Part shown: positions 41,497 through 50,317 of the stretch, in pieces
How positions within the stretch are numbered: position 1 is the stretch's first letter
How the letters are laid out: each line of letters opens with the position of its first letter
Assembly: GCF_900091605.1 (NCBI RefSeq)
Contig: NZ_FMCQ01000001.1
Span: forward strand, 1-64,000
DNA: 64,000 nt
Reading direction: 5' to 3'
Origin: Micromonospora tulbaghiae
GTDB lineage: Bacteria; Actinomycetota; Actinomycetes; Mycobacteriales; Micromonosporaceae
Made by a program: the position numbers and the translations under genes
The notes under the pieces: model-generated
What the model was told of the DNA's origin: nothing
Database searches by the model: none
What the model saw: only the letters and a program-made list of their open reading frames with translations

Positions 41497-41523
41497 GGCC
41501 GGGGGCCGCGACGGCCCCCGGCC
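41497..41523. terminator. Hairpin between convergent methyltransferase and PEBP genes
   Basis: GGCCGGGGGCC (41497-41507) and GGCCCCCGGCC (41513-41523), loop GCGAC, in the 33-bp gap between the two stops. Confidence 0.8.
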
Positions 41524-41528
41524 GCCGG

Positions 41529-42062
41529 TCACTCCTTGATCTGGTACGTCGGGCGGATGACCGCCCGCGCCAGCGTGTGGAACGCCAGGTTGAAGCCGAC
41601 GAAGGCCGGGCTGGCCCCGGCGGGAATGTCGAGGCGGTCCACGTCCACCGCGTGCACCGCGAACACGTACCGGTGCGGGCGGTCCCCGGCCGGCGGCGCC
41701 GCGCCCCCGTAGCCGGTGTCGCCGTAGTCGTTGCGGACGCTGAACGCGCCGTCCAGGTCGGCCTCACGCACGCCGGTGGGCAGCTCGGTGACGGACGCGG
41801 GCAGGTTCACCAGCACCCAGTGCCAGAAGCCGCTGCCGGTCGGGGCGTCCGGGTCGAAGCAGGTGACCACGAAGCTCTTGGTCTCGGCCGGGAAGCCCGA
41901 CCAGGACAGCTGCGGGGAGACGTTCTCCCCGCCGGTGCTGCCGTGCGCGTACCGCGCGTCCATCGGCTCGCCGTTGTGCACGTCGTCGCTGGTCAGGTCG
42001 AACGACGGCACCGTCGGCAGCAGCTCGTACGGGTCCGGCGCGATCGGTCGTTCCAGGGTCAT
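41529..42062 (-). CDS. YbhB/YbcL family PEBP-like protein
   Basis: From ATG 42062 (AAGGACC upstream) the protein is 177 residues without signal peptide. Phosphatidylethanolamine-binding family marks are [22 protein letters not shown] (the DPDAP ligand loop), [23 protein letters not shown] (GxxHRY) and the C-terminal [14 protein letters not shown]. Bacterial homologues resemble kinase inhibitors but have no settled function. It lies 40 bp after the alkylation-repair gene on the same strand. Confidence 0.93.
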   Translation of the reverse strand: MTLERPIAPDPYELLPTVPSFDLTSDDVHNGEPMDARYAHGSTGGENVSPQLSWSGFPAETKSFVVTCFDPDAPTGSGFWHWVLVNLPASVTELPTGVREADLDGAFSVRNDYGDTGYGGAAPPAGDRPHRYVFAVHAVDVDRLDIPAGASPAFVGFNLAFHTLARAVIRPTYQIKE

Positions 42063-42102
42063 CGAAACGGTCCTTCCGGGTACGCGAATGTCCTGCGCCC
42101 CT

Positions 42103-42792
42103 TCATACCCCGTTGTCCGCGCCACCGTGCTGCCGGCGCACCATCTCGTTGATCCAGACCGGCGCGTACGGGGACGTGCAGCCCGGCGGCGTCGGATAGT
42201 CCTTGAGCACCCCGAGCCGCTCGCCGATCCCGATCGCACGCTCCCGGTACGCGGCGTGCTCGATCCCGATCTGCGCCAGGCAGTGGTTCATCGCCCACTG
42301 GAGGCGCTCCGGCGCGTCCGCCATCTCCGCCTCGACCACGTCGAGCAGGCCGGCCAGGTCCAGCCCGTCCGGGTTCCGCGCCACCCGCTCGGTGGTGAGC
42401 GCCCAGCCGGCGCTCGCCACCACCGGATCGGGATCGGCCGACCAGGCCAGGCGCAGCGACTCGGCGTGCGGGCTCTTCTTCACCACGTAGTTGACGAGCC
42501 AGTCGTGCACCTTCGGCGTACGCGCCTCGCGCAGCATCGCGTCCAGCTCGTCCCGCCCGTACGCCTTCGGCCGGCAGATCAGCAGCGCCAGCAGCCGGGC
42601 CGCGCTGTCGCCGGTCGCCCACAGCTCGCGCGCGAGGTCCTGCTGCGTCTTCAGGCGCTTCGCGATCGCCCGCAGCTTGCCCAGGTTGACCCCGTGGTCG
42701 TCGCCGTGCCGTTCGTTGACCGCGCGGATCTTCGGATCGTCGAGCGCGGCCAGCTCGGCCATCGCCGCGGCCGCCGTCGTCGTCTCTGCCAC
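42103..42792 (-). CDS. DNA alkylation repair HEAT-repeat protein
   Basis: GTG 42792 is preceded by GGAGGCCGGG and gives 229 residues; longer readings enter tRNA-Ser. The protein is all helical with HEAT-like repeats of the AlkD family: [69 protein letters not shown] and [22 protein letters not shown]. Members bind or excise alkylated purines. The catalytic Asp and aromatic residues of AlkD cannot be located with certainty, so enzyme activity is not assured. Confidence 0.85.
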   Translation of the reverse strand: MAETTTAAAAMAELAALDDPKIRAVNERHGDDHGVNLGKLRAIAKRLKTQQDLARELWATGDSAARLLALLICRPKAYGRDELDAMLREARTPKVHDWLVNYVVKKSPHAESLRLAWSADPDPVVASAGWALTTERVARNPDGLDLAGLLDVVEAEMADAPERLQWAMNHCLAQIGIEHAAYRERAIGIGERLGVLKDYPTPPGCTSPYAPVWINEMVRRQHGGADNGV

Positions 42793-42854
42793 CCCGGCCT
42801 CCCGTCGTCGCGGCGTCACGCAGCCTACGACCGGGCGGGGGTGAGTGAGAGTGG

Positions 42855-42941
42855 CGGAGGGTGTGGGATTCGAACCCACGAAGACATCGCTGCCTTACCG
42901 GTTTTCAAGACCAGCGCCATCGGCCACTAGGCGAACCCTCC
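42855..42941 (-). tRNA. tRNA-Ser (anticodon TGA)
   Basis: An 87-nt class II tRNA on the minus strand: acceptor GGAGGGT / ACCCTCC with discriminator G, anticodon stem CTGGT/ACCGG around loop CTTGAAA (anticodon TGA), a variable arm (TAAGGCAGCGATGTCTTC region) and T-arm TGGGTTCGAATCCCA. CCA is not encoded. It is 62 bp upstream of the alkylation-repair gene. Confidence 0.95.
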
Positions 42942-43037
42942 CGGCACGCCCCCGAGGGGTGCGCGACCGGGGACCAGTCTGCCACGAACCCCGTACCGGG
43001 CAAGCCGCCGTCCCACCTCCCCTGCGAGAATGTGTGC

Positions 43038-43577
43038 GTGTGGGAGAGCCCGGCAGTGGTGCTGATCAGCGGAATCATGGCCGCCGGCAAGTCCACAGTG
43101 GCCGAAGGGCTGGCCCGGCGGCTGCCCCGGTCGGTGCACCTGCGCGGCGACGTGTTCCGCCGCGTGATCGTGAACGGTCGGGCCGACATGACGGCCGAGC
43201 CGACCGACGAGGCACTGCGGCAGCTCCGGCTCCGCTACGACCTGGCCGCCTCGACCGCCGACCGGTACGCGTCCGCGGGCTTCACGGTCGTACTCCAGGA
43301 CGTGGTGCTCGGCGCGGACCTGCCGGCCATGATCGGCCGCATCCGGCACCGGCCGTTCGCCGTGGTGGTGCTCGCGCCCCGACCGGAGGTGGTCGCCGTC
43401 CGCGAACGGGACCGGTCGAAGAACGGGTACGGCGACTGGCCGGTCGCGGACCTGGACGCCGGGTTCCGGGCCGACACGCCCCGGATCGGGCTCTGGCTGG
43501 ACACCTCCGACCAGACGCCGGAGGAGACGGTGACGGAGATCCTCGCCCGCGCGTGGACCGACGGGCAGATCGGGTAA
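43038..43577 (+). CDS. Small P-loop kinase (chloramphenicol phosphotransferase-like)
   Basis: From GTG 43038 the protein is 179 residues; earlier in-frame codons overlap tRNA-Ser. The P-loop is LISGIMAAGKSTVAEGLA, followed by HLRGDVFRRVIVNGR (Asp at the CPT catalytic position), VLQDVVLGADL and the LID segment VVAVRERDRSKNGYGDW. It matches the AAA_33/CPT-like group of small-molecule kinases. The substrate is unknown and chloramphenicol resistance should not be assumed. It is followed after 9 bp by the quinone oxidoreductase gene. Confidence 0.85.
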   Translation: MWESPAVVLISGIMAAGKSTVAEGLARRLPRSVHLRGDVFRRVIVNGRADMTAEPTDEALRQLRLRYDLAASTADRYASAGFTVVLQDVVLGADLPAMIGRIRHRPFAVVVLAPRPEVVAVRERDRSKNGYGDWPVADLDAGFRADTPRIGLWLDTSDQTPEETVTEILARAWTDGQIG

Positions 43578-43586
43578 GACTGAGTC

Positions 43587-44561
43587 ATGCGCGCGATCAC
43601 GATCACGGAACCCGGCGGACCCGAGGCGCTCGTCTGGACCCACGTGCCGGACCCGGAGCCCGGCCCCGGTGAGGTGATCGTCGAGGTGCGCGCGAGCGCG
43701 GTGAACCGGGCCGACCTGTTGCAGCGGCAGGGGCACTACCCGCCGCCGCCGGGCGCGTCCGCGTACCCCGGTCTGGAGTGTTCGGGGACGGTGCGTGCGC
43801 TCGGTCCCGGCGTGACCGGCTGGTCGGTGGGCCAGGAGGTCTGCGCGCTGCTGGCCGGCGGCGGCTACGCCGAGCAGGTCGCCGTTCCGGCCGGGCAGTT
43901 GCTGCCGGTGCCGGCCGGGGTGGACCTGGTCGACGCGGCGGCGCTGCCAGAGGTGGCCAGCACGGTCTGGTCGAACGTGGTGGACCTGGCCCGGCTGGTC
44001 GAGGGGGACACGCTGCTGGTGCACGGCGGCGGCAGCGGGATCGGCACGTTCGCGATCCAGCTCGGCGTGGCGCTCGGCGCGACAGTGGTGGTGACGGCGC
44101 GGTCGGCCAAGCACGAGCGGCTGCGGGAGCTGGGCGCCGCGCACACGGTCGACTACCGCGAGCAGGACTTCGTCGACGAGGTACGCCGGGTCACCGACGG
44201 CCGGGGCGCGGACGTGATCCTCGACATCATGGGCGCGTCCTACCTGCCCCGGAACGTGGCCGCCCTGGCGACCGGCGGGCGGCTCGTGGTGATCGGCATG
44301 CAGGGCGGGCGCAAGGGCGAACTCGACCTGGGGATGCTGCTGACGAAGCGCGCGGCGGTGCACGCGACAGCGCTGCGGTCCCGCCCGGTCGAGGAGAAGG
44401 CGGCGATCGTCCGGGGCGTACGCGAGCAGGTGTGGCCCCTGGTGGAGGCGGGCCGGATTCGGCCGGTGGTGCACGCCCGGGTGGACATGGCCGACGCCGC
44501 CGCCGCGCACCGCCTGGTGGAGACGAACGACCACCTGGGCAAGGTGCTGCTGGTTCGGTGA
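43587..44561 (+). CDS. Zinc-independent NAD(P)H quinone oxidoreductase (PIG3-type)
   Basis: The 324-residue protein starts MRAITITEPGGPEALVW. It is an MDR-family reductase without the structural zinc Cys set: VRASAVNRADLLQRQGHYPPPPG, ECSGTV, the NADPH-binding loop LLVHGGGSGIGTFAIQLG and TARSAKHERLRELG. The QRQGxYPPPPG segment is characteristic of the PIG3/TIGR02824-type enzymes that reduce quinones. It probably shares a transcript with the upstream kinase and ends 3 bp from the convergent soxR gene. Confidence 0.93.
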   Translation: MRAITITEPGGPEALVWTHVPDPEPGPGEVIVEVRASAVNRADLLQRQGHYPPPPGASAYPGLECSGTVRALGPGVTGWSVGQEVCALLAGGGYAEQVAVPAGQLLPVPAGVDLVDAAALPEVASTVWSNVVDLARLVEGDTLLVHGGGSGIGTFAIQLGVALGATVVVTARSAKHERLRELGAAHTVDYREQDFVDEVRRVTDGRGADVILDIMGASYLPRNVAALATGGRLVVIGMQGGRKGELDLGMLLTKRAAVHATALRSRPVEEKAAIVRGVREQVWPLVEAGRIRPVVHARVDMADAAAAHRLVETNDHLGKVLLVR

Positions 44562-44564
44562 GGG

Positions 44565-45017
44565 TCAGCCCTGGCCGGGGCGCGGGAGCATGAGGCGCGG
44601 GCCGGGCCCCTCGGCGGCGAGCGAGTCGCCGGGGTTGTAGAGCGTGCAGCGCTGCAACGACAGGCAGCCGCAGCCGATGCAGCCGTCCAGGTCGTCGCGG
44701 AGCTTGCCGAGCAGCCGGATGCGTTCGTCCAACCGGTCCCGCCAAGCGCGGGACAGCGCGGCCCAGTCGTCGGGCGTGGGGGTACGCCCCGACGGCAGCG
44801 AGTCGAGCGCCGCCCGGATCTCCTCCAACGAGACACCCACCTGCTGGGAGATCCGGATGAAGGCCACCCGGCGCAGCTCGGTGCGCGCGTAGCGGCGCTG
44901 GTTACCGCCGGTGCGGACGGCGTGGATCAGGCCGAGCCGCTCGTAGTACCGCAGCGCCGAGGGCGCGACGCCACTGCGGTCGGCGAGTTGCCCGATGGTC
45001 AGTGTTGCTTCGTGCAT
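44565..45017 (-). CDS. soxR: SoxR-type redox-sensitive MerR regulator
   Basis: From ATG 45017 the protein is 150 residues. The MerR HTH is LTIGQLADRSGVAPSALRYYERLGLI followed by GNQRRYARTELRRVAFI; the C-terminal cluster CIGCGCLSLQRC (C-x2-C-x-C-x5-C) is the 2Fe-2S site of SoxR. In actinomycetes SoxR responds to redox-active metabolites and quinones. The dyad at 45026-45048 separates it from the transketolase genes; the neighbouring quinone reductase fits the same theme. Confidence 0.95.
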   Translation of the reverse strand: MHEATLTIGQLADRSGVAPSALRYYERLGLIHAVRTGGNQRRYARTELRRVAFIRISQQVGVSLEEIRAALDSLPSGRTPTPDDWAALSRAWRDRLDERIRLLGKLRDDLDGCIGCGCLSLQRCTLYNPGDSLAAEGPGPRLMLPRPGQG

Positions 45018-45025
45018 CACACGGC

Positions 45026-45048
45026 CTTGAGTTGAAGTTCGCTTCAAG
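45026..45048. promoter_or_regulatory. SoxR operator-like dyad between soxR and split transketolase genes
   Basis: CTTGA-N13-TCAAG (45026-45048) encloses the perfect dyad TTGAAG-TTCG-CTTCAA (45032-45047). It occupies the 46-bp divergent region, so SoxR bound here would contact both promoters. Confidence 0.7.
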
Positions 45049-45063
45049 TCGGAGGCTAGCGGT

Positions 45064-45747
45064 ATGACGACGACCACCGCCACCGACTTGGGCGCGCTTC
45101 TGGACCGGGTGCGCGCCGGCCGCGAGTTCGGCGCCAACGTGTACTCGACGCTCGACGTGCTCCAGGTGCTCTACGACCGGGTGCTCCGGATCACCCCGGC
45201 CACCGTGGCCGACCCGGACCGGGACCGCTTCCTGCTCTCCAAGGGCCACGCGGTCGCCGGGTACTACGCGCTGCTCGCCGCCCGCGGCTTCCTGCCCGCC
45301 GAGTGGCTGGACGACCAGGGCGGCCCGGCGAGCCGGCTCGGCGACCACCCGGACCGGACGCTGGTGCCGGGGGTCGAGATCGGTTCCGGTTCGCTGGGCC
45401 ACGGGCTCGGGCTGGGCGTGGGCACCGCGCTCGGGCTGCGGGCCCAGGGCCGCACCGGACCCCGGGTGTACGTGCTGCTCGGCGACGCCGAACTGGACGA
45501 GGGCTCCAACCACGAGGCGATCGCGTACGCGGGCGCGACCGGGCTGGGCAACCTGACAGCGATCGTGCTGGACAACCGCTCGGCCACGTACGGCTGGCCG
45601 GGTGGTGCGGCGAGCCGGTTCACGGTGAACGGGTGGAGCGCCGCCACGGTCGACGGGCGCGACCACGACGCCCTGCACGGCGCCCTCACCGGGCACGACG
45701 ATCACCGGCCGCACGTCGTCGTCGCGGTCGTCACGGACGGGGAGTGA
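45064..45747 (+). CDS. Transketolase, N-terminal (TPP-binding) subunit
   Basis: ATG 45064 follows GGAGG and gives 227 residues. It corresponds to the TPP-pyrophosphate half of transketolase: FLLSKGHAVAGYYALLAARG, IGSGSLGHGLGLGVGTALG, and the TPP motif LLGDAELDEGSNHEAIAYA with NRSATYGWPGG downstream. The pyrimidine-binding half is the next gene (start 45750, 2 bp after this stop), so the two should form a heteromeric enzyme like archaeal split transketolases. Sugar specificity unknown. Likely SoxR-linked. Confidence 0.92.
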   Translation: MTTTTATDLGALLDRVRAGREFGANVYSTLDVLQVLYDRVLRITPATVADPDRDRFLLSKGHAVAGYYALLAARGFLPAEWLDDQGGPASRLGDHPDRTLVPGVEIGSGSLGHGLGLGVGTALGLRAQGRTGPRVYVLLGDAELDEGSNHEAIAYAGATGLGNLTAIVLDNRSATYGWPGGAASRFTVNGWSAATVDGRDHDALHGALTGHDDHRPHVVVAVVTDGE

Positions 45748-45749
45748 GC

Positions 45750-46637
45750 ATGACCAGCACCATGCGGGACGCGTTCGTGACAAGCACCGAGGAGGTGCTC
45801 GCCGATCCGCGTACGACAGTCGTGCTCGCCGACATCTCCGCCGCCGCGTTCGAGCCGGCCGCCGCCCGGTACCCGGACCGGGTGATCAACGTGGGCATCC
45901 GGGAACAGTTGATGATCGGGGTGGCCGGAGGGCTGGCGCTGACCGGGCAGCGGCCGATCGTGCACAGCTACGCCCCGTTCCTGGTCGAGCGGGCGTACGA
46001 GCAGATCAAGCTGGACCTCGACCACCAGGACGTCGGCGCGGTGCTCGTCGGCATCGGCGGCTCGTACGACCGCGCGTCGGCGGGACGCACCCACCTCGGG
46101 CCGGCGGACGTGGCGCTGCTGGACACACTGGACGGCTGGACCGTGCACGTGCCGGGGCACCCGGACGAGGTCCGGCCGCTGCTGCGCGACGTCGTGTGCG
46201 GGCAGGACTCGGCGTACCTGCGGTTGTCGATCCGGAGCAACACCGCCGCGTACCCGCGGGCAGGTGACCTGCATGTGGTCCGGGACGCCGGGCCGGGCGC
46301 GCCGCTGCTGGTCGCGGTCGGCCCGGTGCTGGACGCGGCGGTGGCGGCGACGGCCGACCGGCCGGTCACAGTGGCCTACACCCACCGGCCGCGACCGTTC
46401 GACACGGCCGGGCTGCGGGCGCTCGCCACGACCGAGGTGATCCTGGTCGAGCCGTACCTGGCGGGCACCTCGGCGCGGGTGGTGTCGGAGGCGCTGGCCG
46501 ACCGGCCGCACCGGCTGCTGGCGCTCGGGGTGGGCCGCAGGGACCTGCGCCGCTACGGCAGCGCCGAGGACCACGAACGCTGGCACGGCCTGGACGCCAC
46601 CGGGCTGCGCCGCTCGGTCGACGCGTTCCTCACCTGA
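45750..46637 (+). CDS. Transketolase, C-terminal subunit
   Basis: From ATG 45750 the protein is 295 residues; a GTG at 45744 overlapping the previous stop is an alternative. It carries the pyrimidine-binding domain with the catalytic Glu in INVGIREQLMIGVAGGLAL, FLVERAYEQIKLD and THLGPADVALLDTLDGWTV, then the transketolase C-terminal domain (VILVEPYLAGTSARVVSEAL). It pairs with the gene at 45064-45747 and ends at a bidirectional hairpin. Confidence 0.92.
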   Translation: MTSTMRDAFVTSTEEVLADPRTTVVLADISAAAFEPAAARYPDRVINVGIREQLMIGVAGGLALTGQRPIVHSYAPFLVERAYEQIKLDLDHQDVGAVLVGIGGSYDRASAGRTHLGPADVALLDTLDGWTVHVPGHPDEVRPLLRDVVCGQDSAYLRLSIRSNTAAYPRAGDLHVVRDAGPGAPLLVAVGPVLDAAVAATADRPVTVAYTHRPRPFDTAGLRALATTEVILVEPYLAGTSARVVSEALADRPHRLLALGVGRRDLRRYGSAEDHERWHGLDATGLRRSVDAFLT

Positions 46638-46650
46638 GCGTCCCGGACAC

Positions 46651-46698
46651 GACGGAACCCCGGGACCTCGGCTGGTGCCGGGATCGCGGGGTTCCGTC
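46651..46698. terminator. Hairpin between convergent transketolase and glycosyltransferase genes
   Basis: GACGGAACCCCG (46651-46662) and CGGGGTTCCGTC (46687-46698) form a perfect 12-bp stem with a 24-nt centre that can pair further (CCTCGG...CCGGG), in the 70-bp gap between stops. Confidence 0.75.
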
Positions 46699-46707
46699 GG
46701 TACGGGC

Positions 46708-47418
46708 TCAGTGCGCGGCGGCGGGATTGGCCGGGCGGCGGCGGGCGCGCTCGCGGGCCAGGATCCAGATCGCCTCGACGCCGTCCTTCCAGGTGATCTT
46801 CTTGCCCTCCTCGCGGCCCCGCGCGCGGTAGCTGATCGGCACCTCGTAGGGGCGGATGCGGCGGCGCAGCAGCTTGCCGGTGACCTCGGCCTCCATGCCG
46901 AAGCCACGGGAGCGGACCTCGAGCGAGCGGTACAGCTCCAGCGGCATCAGCTTGAAGCAGGTCTCCAGGTCGCCGATGTAGGAGTTGTAGAGCACGTTCG
47001 CGGCGAGCGTGACGCCCTTGTTGCCCATCACGTACCAGAAGCTGTACGAGCTGTGGCTGCCGAAGGTCCGGTTGCCGTAGACGACAGTCGCCCGGCCGTC
47101 GAGCACCGGCTCCAGCAGGCGCGGGATGTCCTGCGGGTCGTACTCCAGGTCGGCGTCGAGGATGACCATGTACTCGCCCTCGGCGCTGTCGACAGCCGTC
47201 TTGATGGCCGCGCCCTTACCGGCGTTGCGCTGGTGGGTGATCACCCGCAGGCGGGCGTCGTCCACGCGGCCGAGGATCTCGCCGGTGCCGTCCCGGCTGC
47301 CGTCGTCCACGACGACGAGCTCGATCTCGCACGGGTAGTCGACCGCCAATGCCTGCTTGAGGGCATCCGCGATTCGTTCTTCCTCGTTGTAGACCGGCAT
47401 GAGGATCGAGAGCTTCAC
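46708..47418 (-). CDS. Family 2 glycosyltransferase (DPM1-like)
   Basis: The 236-residue enzyme starts MKLSILMPVYNEEERI. GT2 marks are VVVDDGSRDGT, NAGKGAAIKTAVDSAEGEYMVILDADLEYDP (the DxD-like metal site) and GYGMEAEVTGKL-type GFGMEAEVTGKLLRRR. There are no membrane segments, so it fits a dolichol/polyprenyl-phosphate mannose or glucose synthase that supplies lipid-linked sugars to GT-C enzymes such as that at 38798-40576. The donor is inferred. A terminator follows. Confidence 0.92.
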   Translation of the reverse strand: MKLSILMPVYNEEERIADALKQALAVDYPCEIELVVVDDGSRDGTGEILGRVDDARLRVITHQRNAGKGAAIKTAVDSAEGEYMVILDADLEYDPQDIPRLLEPVLDGRATVVYGNRTFGSHSSYSFWYVMGNKGVTLAANVLYNSYIGDLETCFKLMPLELYRSLEVRSRGFGMEAEVTGKLLRRRIRPYEVPISYRARGREEGKKITWKDGVEAIWILARERARRRPANPAAAH

Positions 47419-47497
47419 GGAATCTCCACGGAGGCGATGGCAGGTCGGGGCATAGCGTAGCCTGGCACATTGCTCAGGTCACGACAGCCCAGGCACC

Positions 47498-48085
47498 CTA
47501 TTCCTGGCGAAGTGGTACCACCACGAGCCGGGCCACGCTGCGGTCGCCGTCCTTCGCGCCGGCCACCCCGACCGTCGTACCGATCTTGATGTCGGTCGAT
47601 CGGATCGTGGTCCGCCGCTCGACCACCCGCAGTTTCTCACCGAACGTCCACGTCACCGTGAAACCGTCGGTGGACTTCACAGTCATCGACCTCTCGTCGA
47701 TCGCGGTCACCTCGCCGCGCTGGACCGCGACGGTCTTCGTACCGCCGTCCCTGGTCTTCACCACTGCCTCGCCGTGCAGCGTGTTGCGCCGCAGCAGCAC
47801 CCTGGCGCGGTGCCGCTTGTGTCCCTCCTTCGCCCGCTCGCCCTTGCCGTCCGGCCCGGCCTGCGGCGTATCGGAGGGCGCCGGCGCGGCGACCGGATCC
47901 ACGTCCAGTTCCCCGGCGTCGACGCCGAGCGCCGCGAGCGCCTGGCCGTCCGCACCCAGGGCGGCGCTCACCTCGACCCCGTCGTCCGGCGCCGCGCCGG
48001 ACCGGGTCGCGCCGCACCCGGCGAGCACGAGCGCCGCGGCGGCGAGCAGTGCGGTGGCGCCGGTGACGATTCGCTGACGTCTCAT
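47498..48085 (-). CDS. Lipoprotein with DUF5666-like beta domain
   Basis: From ATG 48085 (AGGAGAGG upstream) the protein is 195 residues. The signal LLAAAALVLAGC has a good lipobox. A disordered acidic-to-basic region (DKGERAKEGHKRHRARVLLRR-type) leads to a small beta domain with RNTLHGEAVVKTRDGGTKTVAVQRGEVTAIDERSM, FTVTWTFGEKLRVVERRTTI and KIGTTVGVAGAKDGDRSVARLVVVP, the repeated pattern of DUF5666-type proteins. It follows the histidine kinase by 58 bp and is probably part of the same stimulon. Confidence 0.82.
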   Translation of the reverse strand: MRRQRIVTGATALLAAAALVLAGCGATRSGAAPDDGVEVSAALGADGQALAALGVDAGELDVDPVAAPAPSDTPQAGPDGKGERAKEGHKRHRARVLLRRNTLHGEAVVKTRDGGTKTVAVQRGEVTAIDERSMTVKSTDGFTVTWTFGEKLRVVERRTTIRSTDIKIGTTVGVAGAKDGDRSVARLVVVPLRQE

Positions 48086-48143
48086 CTGTGGTCCTCTCCT
48101 CGCGGTGACGATCCGAGCGTTCCGCACCGACGCGAGGGGACGG

Positions 48144-49574
48144 TCAAGCCGATGTTCGAGCCGCGTAAGGATCCGGGGGCACCCGGACGGTGAAGGCCGC
48201 TCCGCCCTCCGGCGCGTGGCCGGCGGCGATGTCCCCGCCGAGCCGGCGGACCAGCCCGGCGGCGAGCGCCAGGCCCAGCCCGCTGCCCACCTTGCGCACC
48301 CCGCGGTACCGCTCGTTCAGCGCGCCCCGCTCGAACGCCACCCGCAGGTCGTCGTCGGTGAAGCCGGGTCCGCCGTCCCGGACCTCCAGCACCCCGCCGC
48401 CCGCCGGGCCGTCGGCCCGGACCGCGAGCACCACCGGCGCCCCCGGCGGTACGACCCGCAGCGCGTTCTCCAGCAGCCCGTCCAGAACCTGCCGGATGCG
48501 GCCCGGATCGGTGTACGCCGGCACCGGCTCCCCCGGCGTCTCCAGCCGGAACGGCACCCCGAGCGCCGCGCACCGGCCGGACCAGCTGCGCTCCGCGTCG
48601 GCGGCCAGCCCGGTCAGGTCGACCGGCACCGGTTCCAGGGGAAAGTCGACCGCCTCCAACCGGGCCAGTGCCAGCAGGTCGCGGACCAGCCGGTCCAGGT
48701 GTTCGGCCTCGGCGAGCACGGTCCGGCCGGTCGCCGGCACCGCGTCGGCCTCGATCACACCGTCCGCGAGCGCCTCGGCGTAGCCGCGGATCGCGGTGAG
48801 CGGGGTCCGTAACTCGTGCGAGACGGAGAGCAGGAACTCGCGCTGCCGTCCCTCGCTCGTGGCGAGCGCGGCGGCCAGGCCGTTGAGCGCGTGTGCCAGG
48901 TCGGCCACCTCGTCGGGCGGCTCGACCGGCACCCGGACCGCCCGGTCCCCGGCACGCAGCCGGGCGGCGGCGGTGGCGGCGGTACGGATCGGCCGGGCCA
49001 GCCGGCGGGCGAGCAGCAGTCCGGCGGCCGCCCCGGCGGCGAGTCCGGCGAGCAGCGGCAGCCACAGTCCGCGCAGCACCTGCCGCCAGGGCGCGGCGCT
49101 ACGGGCCCGGGTCAGCACCACCCCGTCGCCACCGGGCAGCGACCGCGCCTCGACCAGCCGGCGTTCCCCCTCGACCAGTCGCCGGCCGGAGACGTTCTCG
49201 CCGCCGGCCACTCGCGTCACCAGCGGCCGGGGCAGACCCGGCCGGTCGGCCCGGCCGTCCCGGATCACGTACACGTCGATCCGCTGCTGGCGCAGTTGCC
49301 GGATGAGCCGGTCCCCGGCGCCGTCACGCTGGCGTACCGGCCGCACCCGGAGCACGTCGGCGGCGAGCCGGGCCTGGGCGGCGAGTGCCTCCTGGTCCCG
49401 GCGCTCCGCGCCGCGTACCGCCAGAGGCACCGCGACCAGCGCGGTGACGAGCACCGACACCAGCGCCACCGCGCAGGTGGCCAGCACGGCGCGGGCGGTG
49501 AGCGTCCGCCCGGGCCGCCGGCCGGGTCGAGCCGGACCGGTACGCGGGATCGGCACTGTCGGTTGCTCAGGCAT
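48144..49574 (-). CDS. OmpR-class sensor histidine kinase
   Basis: The 476-residue kinase starts at ATG 49574, overlapping the end of the response regulator. It has TM1 (AVLATCAVALVSVLVTALVA), an extracytoplasmic sensor of about 120 residues, TM2 (LLAGLAAGAAAGLLLA), HAMP, the dimerisation box REFLLSVSHELRTPLTAIRGYAEAL (phosphorylated His), N box RQVLDGLLENALRVVP, VLEVRDGGPGF and GSGLGLALAAGLV. It forms a pair with the upstream regulator; the lipoprotein gene follows. The stimulus is unknown. Confidence 0.95.
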   Translation of the reverse strand: MPEQPTVPIPRTGPARPGRRPGRTLTARAVLATCAVALVSVLVTALVAVPLAVRGAERRDQEALAAQARLAADVLRVRPVRQRDGAGDRLIRQLRQQRIDVYVIRDGRADRPGLPRPLVTRVAGGENVSGRRLVEGERRLVEARSLPGGDGVVLTRARSAAPWRQVLRGLWLPLLAGLAAGAAAGLLLARRLARPIRTAATAAARLRAGDRAVRVPVEPPDEVADLAHALNGLAAALATSEGRQREFLLSVSHELRTPLTAIRGYAEALADGVIEADAVPATGRTVLAEAEHLDRLVRDLLALARLEAVDFPLEPVPVDLTGLAADAERSWSGRCAALGVPFRLETPGEPVPAYTDPGRIRQVLDGLLENALRVVPPGAPVVLAVRADGPAGGGVLEVRDGGPGFTDDDLRVAFERGALNERYRGVRKVGSGLGLALAAGLVRRLGGDIAAGHAPEGGAAFTVRVPPDPYAARTSA

Positions 49575-50250
49575 CGGCGGCGTACCCGACGCCCCGATGG
49601 GTGCGGATCACGCTGTCCGGGCCGAGTTTGGCCCGCACCTGCGCCACGTGCACGTCGACGGTCCGGGTGCCGGCGTGCGCCGCGTACCCCCACACGCCCG
49701 CCAGCAGCTCCTCCCGGGTGAACACCCGGCCGGGCCGGGCCATCAGATGGGCGAGCAGGTCGAACTCGGTGGAGGTGAGCTGCACCGGCGTGCCGCCGGC
49801 GGTCACCGTCCGGCGGGCCGGGTCGAGCGTGACGGCACCGAGCGTGCGGGGCTGCTCGGCGGGCGTGCCTGCGGTGCGGCGCAGCACCGCCCGCAGCCGG
49901 GCGAGCAGCTCGCGCGGGCTGAACGGCTTGGTGACGTAGTCGTCAGCGCCCAGTTCCAGGCCGACGACGCGGTCCACCTCGTCGTCGCGGGCGGTGAGGA
50001 AGATGACCGGAGTCCAGTCGCCGGCCGCGCGCAGCCGGCGGCAGATCTCGGTGCCGGCCAGACCGGGCAGCGCGATGTCGAGCACGCAGGCCACCGGGCG
50101 CAGGCGCCGCGCGGCGGCCAGCCCGGCCTCGCCGTCCCGTTCCAGGTGTACGCCGAACCCGTCCCGGGTCAGGTAGAGCCGGACCAGGTCGGCGATGGCC
50201 GGCTCGTCCTCCACCACGAGGACGAGCCCGGGCGGGGCGGCTGCGGTCAC
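49567..50250 (-). CDS. OmpR/PhoB-type response regulator
   Basis: The 227-residue regulator starts at GTG 50250. Receiver: VVEDEPAIADLVR, phospho-acceptor Asp in VACVLDIALPGLAG, Lys in DDYVTKPFSP. The C-terminal winged helix has VQLTSTEFDLLAHLMARPGRVFTREELLAGVWG and TRTVDVHVAQVRAKLG. It is the first gene of the regulator-kinase-lipoprotein unit. Confidence 0.95.
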   Translation of the reverse strand: MTAAAPPGLVLVVEDEPAIADLVRLYLTRDGFGVHLERDGEAGLAAARRLRPVACVLDIALPGLAGTEICRRLRAAGDWTPVIFLTARDDEVDRVVGLELGADDYVTKPFSPRELLARLRAVLRRTAGTPAEQPRTLGAVTLDPARRTVTAGGTPVQLTSTEFDLLAHLMARPGRVFTREELLAGVWGYAAHAGTRTVDVHVAQVRAKLGPDSVIRTHRGVGYAADA

Positions 50251-50317
50251 CGGCTCATGATGACCGACCGGTGACCGCCGAGCCGGTCAGGAAATGTTCG
50301 GATCAGGTAAGAGGACG

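Noticed and set aside
42861..43037. Longer N-terminus for the small kinase
   Set aside because: It would be translated from tRNA-Ser(TGA); GTG 43038 is preferred.
43038..43577. Chloramphenicol resistance
   Set aside because: The P-loop kinase family has broad substrates; no resistance context.
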